Assembly (NCBI GenBank): GCA_046155815.1
Contig: JBJXFY010000167.1
Span: 1-8,093, forward strand
Source of the DNA: JBJXFY01 sp046155815
GTDB lineage: Bacteria; Verrucomicrobiota; Verrucomicrobiia; Limisphaerales; CAIMTB01
DNA length: 8,093 bases
Direction: 5' to 3'
The position numbers and the translations under genes were made by a program. Shown here in pieces: positions 6,006-8,093 of the stretch. Below the pieces are notes generated by a model. The model searched no databases. It saw only the letters and a list, made by a program, of their open reading frames with translations, and was not told the DNA's origin. Within the stretch, counting starts at the first letter, position 1. Each line of letters begins with the position of its first letter.

Positions 6006-6020
6006 CCGGCAGGAGGCCGG
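6006..6020. terminator. Weak hairpin between convergent genes
   Basis: CCGGC (6006-6010), loop AGGAG, GCCGG (6016-6020) in the 53-base gap between two convergent genes. The position suits a terminator for either strand, but no T-tract follows on either side. The rest of the gap holds nothing recognisable. Confidence 0.25.
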
Positions 6021-6037
6021 ACGCAGGCCCATTCACT

Positions 6038-7042
6038 TCACCGGTAGTACTCCCGGTACCACGCCACGAACCGCCGCAGCCCCTCGGCCAGAGGCGTGGC
6101 GGGCTTGAAGCCCGTGTCCTGCTCCAAGTCATGCACGTCTGCGTAAGTGGCCTCCACGTCGCCCGGCTGCATCGGGAGTGAGTTGATCTCCGCCTTCCTC
6201 CCCAGGGCGGACTCCAGCGTGCTCACAAACTCCAGCAGCTCCACCGGCTGGTGGTTGCCGATGTTGTAGAGGCGGTACGGCGCGCGGCTGCGGCCCGGAT
6301 GCGGCGCGGCCGGATCCCATGCCGGATCGCCCGCCGCCGGCCGGTCCAGCACGCGCACCACGCCCTCGGCGATGTCGTCCACGTAGGTGAAGTCCCGCCG
6401 CATCCGGCCGTGGTTGAACAGCTCGATGGGCCGGCCTTCCAGGATGGCCCTGGTGAACAGGAAGGTCGCCATGTCCGGCCGGCCCCACGGCCCGTACACG
6501 GTGAAGAACCGCAGCCCGGTACAAGGCATGGAGTAGAGATGCGCGTAAGTATGGGCCATCAGCTCGTTGGCCTTCTTGGTCGCGGCGTACAGGCTGATCG
6601 GATGGTCCACGGAATCCTCCACGCTGAAGGGCTGCTTCGTGTTCAGCCCGTACACCGAGCTGGACGAGGCGAACACAAGGTGGCCCGCCTTCGCGTGGCG
6701 GCAGCCCTCGAGGATGTTCAGGAAGCCGGTCAGGTTGCTGTCCGCGTAGGCGTGGGGGTTCTGGAGCGAATAGCGCACGCCGGCCTGCGCGGCGAGATGC
6801 ACGACGCGTTCGGGCTGGAACTCACTGAAGGCCCGCTCCATCGCCGCCCGGTCATGCAGCGCCACCCGCGCGAAGCGGAAGCCCGCCTGCGGCGTGAGCC
6901 GCGCCAGCCGCGCCTCCTTCAGGTGTGGGTCGTAGTAATCATTGAGGTTGTCGAGGCCCAGCACCTCCTCGCCACGCGCCAGCAGGCGCTCCGCGACGTG
7001 CATCCCGATGAACCCGGCCGCGCCGGTAAGGAGGATCTTCAT
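6038..7042 (-). CDS. UDP-glucuronate 4-epimerase-like NAD-dependent epimerase (CapI type)
   Basis: A 334-residue short-chain dehydrogenase/reductase of the UDP-glucuronate 4-epimerase type (GAE/CapI), full length for the family. It would convert UDP-GlcA to UDP-GalA in the cytoplasm, using bound NAD. Visible: the Rossmann glycine motif GAAGFIG (7-13), the family-typical DNLNDYYDP (31-39), HLAAQAGVRYS (82-92), the catalytic serine region SSSSVYG (126-132), Tyr152 and Lys156 in YAATK, RFFTVYGPWGRPD (178-190) and RDFTYVDDI (216-224). The neighbouring upstream gene is a UDP-GlcNAc-dehydrogenase-type enzyme, so an N-acetylated uronic acid substrate is also possible. The start at 7042 is the natural N-terminus (MKILLTGAAG) but has no Shine-Dalgarno. 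It lies 220 bases after the dehydrogenase gene, a gap filled mostly by an inverted-repeat element. Confidence 0.93.
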   Translation of the reverse strand: MKILLTGAAGFIGMHVAERLLARGEEVLGLDNLNDYYDPHLKEARLARLTPQAGFRFARVALHDRAAMERAFSEFQPERVVHLAAQAGVRYSLQNPHAYADSNLTGFLNILEGCRHAKAGHLVFASSSSVYGLNTKQPFSVEDSVDHPISLYAATKKANELMAHTYAHLYSMPCTGLRFFTVYGPWGRPDMATFLFTRAILEGRPIELFNHGRMRRDFTYVDDIAEGVVRVLDRPAAGDPAWDPAAPHPGRSRAPYRLYNIGNHQPVELLEFVSTLESALGRKAEINSLPMQPGDVEATYADVHDLEQDTGFKPATPLAEGLRRFVAWYREYYR

Positions 7043-7068
7043 GATTGGGCCAAGGGAAAATCAGAGGA

Positions 7069-7260
7069 ATGAATCCGCAGATGAACGCAGATGAACGCTG
7101 ATAACCTTCCAAGGGCCGGCGGCGTGACTGCCAAAGTCCGGTCGCAGGCCTGCCCGCCCGACTCACTCAGGCATCCGCGCCACCGCGCTGCCGGAATCTT
7201 GCCGGAACGATGCCGGCGGCATTCCCATCTGCGTTGATCTTCCTCCATCTGCGGTTTCAT
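7069..7260. repeat. 192-base element with 34-base imperfect inverted ends
   Basis: Bases 7069-7102 and 7227-7260 are reverse complements at 28 of 34 positions. Each arm is made of about three 10-base units related to GCAGATGAAC. The left arm has two identical units (7077-7096) and then GCTGATAAC; the right arm, read on the minus strand, has GCAGATGGAG, GAAGATCAAC and GCAGATGGGA. The element ends 2 bases from the dehydrogenase stop codon. I recall CATCTGCG-type intergenic repeats as common in environmental bacterial genomes, which suggests a dispersed repeat. No target-site duplication is visible at its edges and no transposase is encoded. Confidence 0.6.
7189..7221. repeat. Three 11-base tandem units inside the inverted-repeat element
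   Basis: TGCCGGAATCT, TGCCGGAACGA and TGCCGGCGGCA follow one another directly, sharing TGCCGG at an 11-base spacing. The last unit is itself nearly palindromic. GCAGGCCTGC, a 10-base perfect palindrome, lies nearby at 7144-7153. Confidence 0.5.
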
Positions 7261-7262
7261 CT

Positions 7263-8093
7263 TCACGCCTTCCACACCTGCCCCGGCTTTGTGGCGTGGC
7301 CAGCCATGACGTTCCGGGTGTCCACGATGCACCGTGCCCACGCGGCCAGCTCCGCGTAGTTCACCGCGCGGTGCGCGGTGGCGATGAGCACCACGTCCAC
7401 CGCCGCCACGGTTTCGCGGCACCACGACCGTGACGCCTGTCCGGCCCAGCGCCCGCTGCGCCGGCCCGCGCGGATCACCGGAACGTGCGGATCGTGGTAG
7501 GTGACTTCCGCCCCCTGCTCCGCCAGCCGGTCCATGAGCACGTAGCTCGGCGATTCGCGGTCGTCGTCCACGTCGGCCTTGTAGGCCACGCCCAGCATGA
7601 GCACGTGGCTGCCGCGGACGGGCCTGCCCGCCGCGTTCAGCGCCTCGGCCACGCGCGCGACGACGTACCGCGGCATGGCGGTGTTCACCTCGCCGGCCAG
7701 CTCGATGAAGCGGGTCTCGACGCCCGCCTCACGCGCCTTCCACGTCAGGTAGAACGGGTCAATCGGGAGGCAGTGCCCGCCGAGGCCCGGTCCCGGTGTG
7801 AACGGCATGAAGCCGAAGGGCTTCGTGCGCGCGGCGGCGATCACCTCCCAGATGTCAATCCCCAGCGCCGCGTACACCACCTTCAGCTCGTTCACGAGGG
7901 CGATGTTCACGCCGCGGAAGATGTTCTCGAGCAGCTTCGCCGCCTCCGCCACGCGGCACGACGAGACGGGCACCATCTGCTTCACCACGCGCAAGTAGAG
8001 TTCCACGGCCCGGTCGCAGCAGGCCGGCGTGAGGCCGCCGACGACCTTGGGAATGTCCGCCAGCCGGCTGGCCGGATTGCCCGGATCCTCGCG
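7263..8093 (-). CDS. UDP-N-acetylglucosamine 6-dehydrogenase-like (WbpA type), 5' end outside the window
   Basis: The C-terminal 276 residues of a nucleotide-sugar dehydrogenase, open to the right edge. These enzymes oxidise C6 of a UDP-sugar to the uronic acid using two NAD. The first residues seen, REDPGN and then DIPKVVGG, match the end of the NAD domain of the WbpA/UDP-GlcNAc branch. Other landmarks (numbered from the window edge) are EAAKLLENIFRGVNIALVNE (50-69), the active-site PGPGLGGHCLPIDPFYLTWK (100-119) with the catalytic Cys108, ELAGEVN (131-137), and the UDP-binding C-terminal domain with GVAYKADVDDDRESPS (168-183) and VDTRNVM (257-263). YKADVDDDRESPS is typical of UDP-GlcNAc-type rather than UDP-glucose-type enzymes, so the product is probably UDP-GlcNAcA; this is an inference from family motifs. 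A GTG at 8006 lies in frame but is internal, since conserved sequence continues upstream of it. Confidence 0.92.
   Translation of the reverse strand, partial: REDPGNPASRLADIPKVVGGLTPACCDRAVELYLRVVKQMVPVSSCRVAEAAKLLENIFRGVNIALVNELKVVYAALGIDIWEVIAAARTKPFGFMPFTPGPGLGGHCLPIDPFYLTWKAREAGVETRFIELAGEVNTAMPRYVVARVAEALNAAGRPVRGSHVLMLGVAYKADVDDDRESPSYVLMDRLAEQGAEVTYHDPHVPVIRAGRRSGRWAGQASRSWCRETVAAVDVVLIATAHRAVNYAELAAWARCIVDTRNVMAGHATKPGQVWKA

Noticed and set aside
4008..6032. 674-codon minus-strand open frame across the sulfatase, DUF1080 and lipid kinase genes
   Set aside because: Arg/Pro/Ala-rich, out of frame with the DUF1080 gene and antisense to the lipid kinase; no motif.
7077..7105. CRISPR-like array from the repeated GCAGATGAAC units
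   Set aside because: Units are 10 bases and contiguous, without spacers; no cas gene is in the window.
7060..7268. Target-site duplication flanking the inverted-repeat element
   Set aside because: The flanks (CAGAGGA on the left, CTTCACG on the right) share no direct repeat, so transposition is not shown.

Overview
The window is very GC-rich, with codon third positions almost all G or C, and most genes lack a clear Shine-Dalgarno sequence. It carries a secreted sulfatase, a DUF1080 (3-keto-disaccharide hydrolase family) protein, a secreted esterase joined to an SMP-30 propeller, a PII protein and genes for acidic sugar nucleotides. This mix suggests a free-living, polysaccharide-using bacterium of the Verrucomicrobiota/Planctomycetota type, with Verrucomicrobiota the better guess. 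The placement is inferred from gene content, not from a marker gene.

Layout. (1) 19-357, minus: a complete PII signal-transduction protein (glnB/glnK). Its upstream region holds a sigma-54-like -24/-12 site, a long hairpin whose two wobble pairs form only in minus-strand RNA, and a 13-codon leader ORF with a good Shine-Dalgarno whose stop overlaps the PII start codon (ATGA). (2) 396-891: about 500 bases with no convincing full-length gene, but several inverted repeats. (3) 892-4906, minus: three genes for exported proteins, transcribed in the order DUF1080 protein, formylglycine sulfatase, esterase/SMP-30 fusion. They read as a small set for cleaving a sulfated or acylated glycoside outside the cytoplasm. 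(4) 5064-5984, plus: a diacylglycerol-kinase-family lipid kinase, divergent from the glycan genes. (5) 6038 to the right edge, minus: a UDP-GlcNAc dehydrogenase-like gene (running off the window) and a UDP-glucuronate 4-epimerase-like gene, together supplying uronic-acid sugar nucleotides for a surface polysaccharide. A 192-base element with 34-base imperfect inverted ends built from 10-base units lies between these two genes.

Most worth a second look: the layered PII leader region, the inverted-repeat element between the sugar-nucleotide genes, and the esterase/propeller fusion with an altered metal-site motif. No mobile-element gene, CRISPR array, rRNA, tRNA or defence system was seen.
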